Part shown: piece after piece, positions 13,321-14,538 of the stretch
Layout of the letters: every line of letters starts with the position of its first letter
Numbering within the stretch: the stretch's first letter is position 1
DNA from: Bacteroidales bacterium
GTDB taxonomy: Bacteria; Bacteroidota; Bacteroidia; Bacteroidales; UBA7960
Assembly: GCA_007124575.1 (NCBI GenBank)
Contig: SLEW01000070.1
Coordinates: 1-14,538 of the forward strand
Length of the DNA stretch: 14,538 nt
Direction of reading: 5' to 3'
Position numbers and translations under genes: made by a program
The notes under the pieces: model-generated
What the model was told of the DNA's origin: nothing
What the model saw: only the letters and a program-made list of their open reading frames with translations
Databases searched by the model: none

Positions 13321-14538
13321 ATGCAGAACTTCAGGAAGATTGTCAACTACATTATTCCATACTGGACAAGGCTCGCCCTCAACGTCTTATTTAACCTGCT
13401 GTCGGTTATTTTTGGCCTTTTCAGCCTGAACATGGTCATTCCCTTTGTGGGATTATTATTCCGATCACATCACGAAGCATATGAGCTCATGCCCATGAGG
13501 CTCGACTTCGAGGTACTGATCAATAATTTTTACTATTACATGAACCTCCTCACCACCCAATATGGTGAGATGGCCTCCCTCATATTTATCAGTTCGATCG
13601 TGGTGATTACGAGCCTGATGAAAAATGGGTTTCGTTACCTGGCGTTATACCACCTGGCACCAGTGCGTAATGGTGTGGTTAAAGACATCCGCAACGACAT
13701 TTATCAAAAAACCCTTGACTTGCCCCTGGCTTATTATTCACAAGGACGCAAAGGTGATATTATCTCCAGGATGACCAATGATGTGCACCAGATCGAAATC
13801 GGCATCGTGCAATCCCTGTCTGTAGCTTTCCGTGACCCCATTACCGTAATCGTTTACATGGCCTGGCTCTTGCTGATGAGCCCCACCCTTACCCTCTTTG
13901 TTTTTTTATTGCTACCCATAGCAGGTTTTATCATCGGGCGAATAGCAAGAACACTAAAACCTACCGCGCTAAAAGGCCAAAGCAAGCTGGGCATGATCCT
14001 CTCGGTTATGGAGGAAACCCTTACGGGATTGCGTATCGTTAAAGCCTTCAACGCAGAAGACAAGATGCAAAAACGCTTTCATAGCCTCAACAGCCTCTAC
14101 GCAAGGATCATGAACAAACTATATCGCAGGCAGGACCTGGCATCTCCGGTCAGTGAATTCCTGGGTACAACGGTCGTGATATTCATTCTGGTGTTTGGCG
14201 GCTCGATGGTGATCACCGGCAATGCCACATTACCTCCGGAGGCATTTATCGGTTACCTCGGAATTTTCTCACAGATCATCCAGCCCTCAAAAAACTTTTC
14301 CAGGGCTTGGTATAATATTCAAAAAGGGCTGGCCTCTGCAGAGAGGATAGACCAGGTGCTCACGGCTGAAGTAAGCATCAAGGACGCTCCTGATGCCATG
14401 TCTAAAAAGGATTTTGACAAAGACATCGTATTTGACCAGGTTAGTTTCCGTTACGAAGATGCTTATGTGCTGAAAGACATTAGCCTGGAGATCCGCAAAG
14501 GCCGGAAAGTGGCATTGGTAGGTCAGTCAGGTGCAGGA
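13321..14538 (+). CDS. ABC exporter, MsbA-like fused permease-ATPase, 5' part only
   Basis: The frame is open from ATG 13321 to the window end: 406 codons with no stop. The N-terminal membrane domain has helices at about 15-38, 82-98, 172-190, 190-207 and 281-300. The cytoplasmic loop segments are those of half-size lipid or drug exporters: VRNGVVKDIRNDIYQKTLDL, LPLAYYSQGRKGDIISRMTN and EETLTGLRIVKAFNAE. The nucleotide-binding domain begins near 360 (DIVFDQVSFRYEDAYVLKDI, where the tyrosine is the A-loop aromatic) and the window ends inside Walker A (ALVGQSGAG, lysine just beyond the edge). MsbA (lipid A flippase) is the closest well-known relative, but exporters of this family are many in Bacteroidota and substrate cannot be assigned. 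It has a weak upstream site (AAAAGGG) and follows purB closely, probably in the same transcript. Confidence 0.93.
   Translation, partial: MQNFRKIVNYIIPYWTRLALNVLFNLLSVIFGLFSLNMVIPFVGLLFRSHHEAYELMPMRLDFEVLINNFYYYMNLLTTQYGEMASLIFISSIVVITSLMKNGFRYLALYHLAPVRNGVVKDIRNDIYQKTLDLPLAYYSQGRKGDIISRMTNDVHQIEIGIVQSLSVAFRDPITVIVYMAWLLLMSPTLTLFVFLLLPIAGFIIGRIARTLKPTALKGQSKLGMILSVMEETLTGLRIVKAFNAEDKMQKRFHSLNSLYARIMNKLYRRQDLASPVSEFLGTTVVIFILVFGGSMVITGNATLPPEAFIGYLGIFSQIIQPSKNFSRAWYNIQKGLASAERIDQVLTAEVSIKDAPDAMSKKDFDKDIVFDQVSFRYEDAYVLKDISLEIRKGRKVALVGQSGAG

Overview
The window reads as a stretch of a Bacteroidota chromosome, probably Bacteroidales or Marinilabiliales-like; the rank below phylum is inference. 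Three things point there. The primary sigma factor is the short form (289 aa, no region 1.1, N-terminus MRQLKIVKQ). The best promoter has the phylum's TTTG / TAnnTTTG form rather than TTGACA / TATAAT. The gene orders rpsO-pnp-rpoD and pyrG-yidC are, from recall, common in this phylum. Most starts lack a strong Shine-Dalgarno sequence, which also fits.

Layout. Positions 1-1129 hold the 3' part of an outer-membrane beta-barrel gene of the alginate-export type. Positions 1162-5332 are an information-processing block on the + strand: a Bacteroidota promoter, rpsO, a strong intrinsic terminator, pnp, rpoD and rpe. Positions 5333-8195 look like a variable insert between conserved blocks. It holds one minus-strand MFS exporter, a 293-bp divergent intergenic region with several short repeats, a small secreted protein of unknown function with a clear terminator, and a four-helix PsiE-family membrane protein with a charged tail. 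Positions 8196-13289 are a second conserved block: pyrG, yidC (after a leader with several short hairpins) and purB. Positions 13321-14538 are the first 406 codons of an MsbA-like ABC exporter, cut off inside its Walker A motif.

How the genes relate. rpsO, pnp and rpoD join translation, RNA decay and transcription initiation; the sigma factor made here is the one expected to read the TAnnTTTG promoters seen in the window. pyrG and purB supply nucleotides, rpe serves the pentose phosphate pathway that feeds them, and yidC, the barrel and the two exporters belong to the envelope.

No CRISPR array, phage gene, transposase, toxin-antitoxin pair, tRNA or rRNA was found. I do not see a new multi-gene system. 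The items most worth a second look are the intergenic repeats at 6653-6906, the yidC leader, the perfect tandem duplication over the rpe stop codon, and an unusual residue in the -35-reading helix of RpoD.
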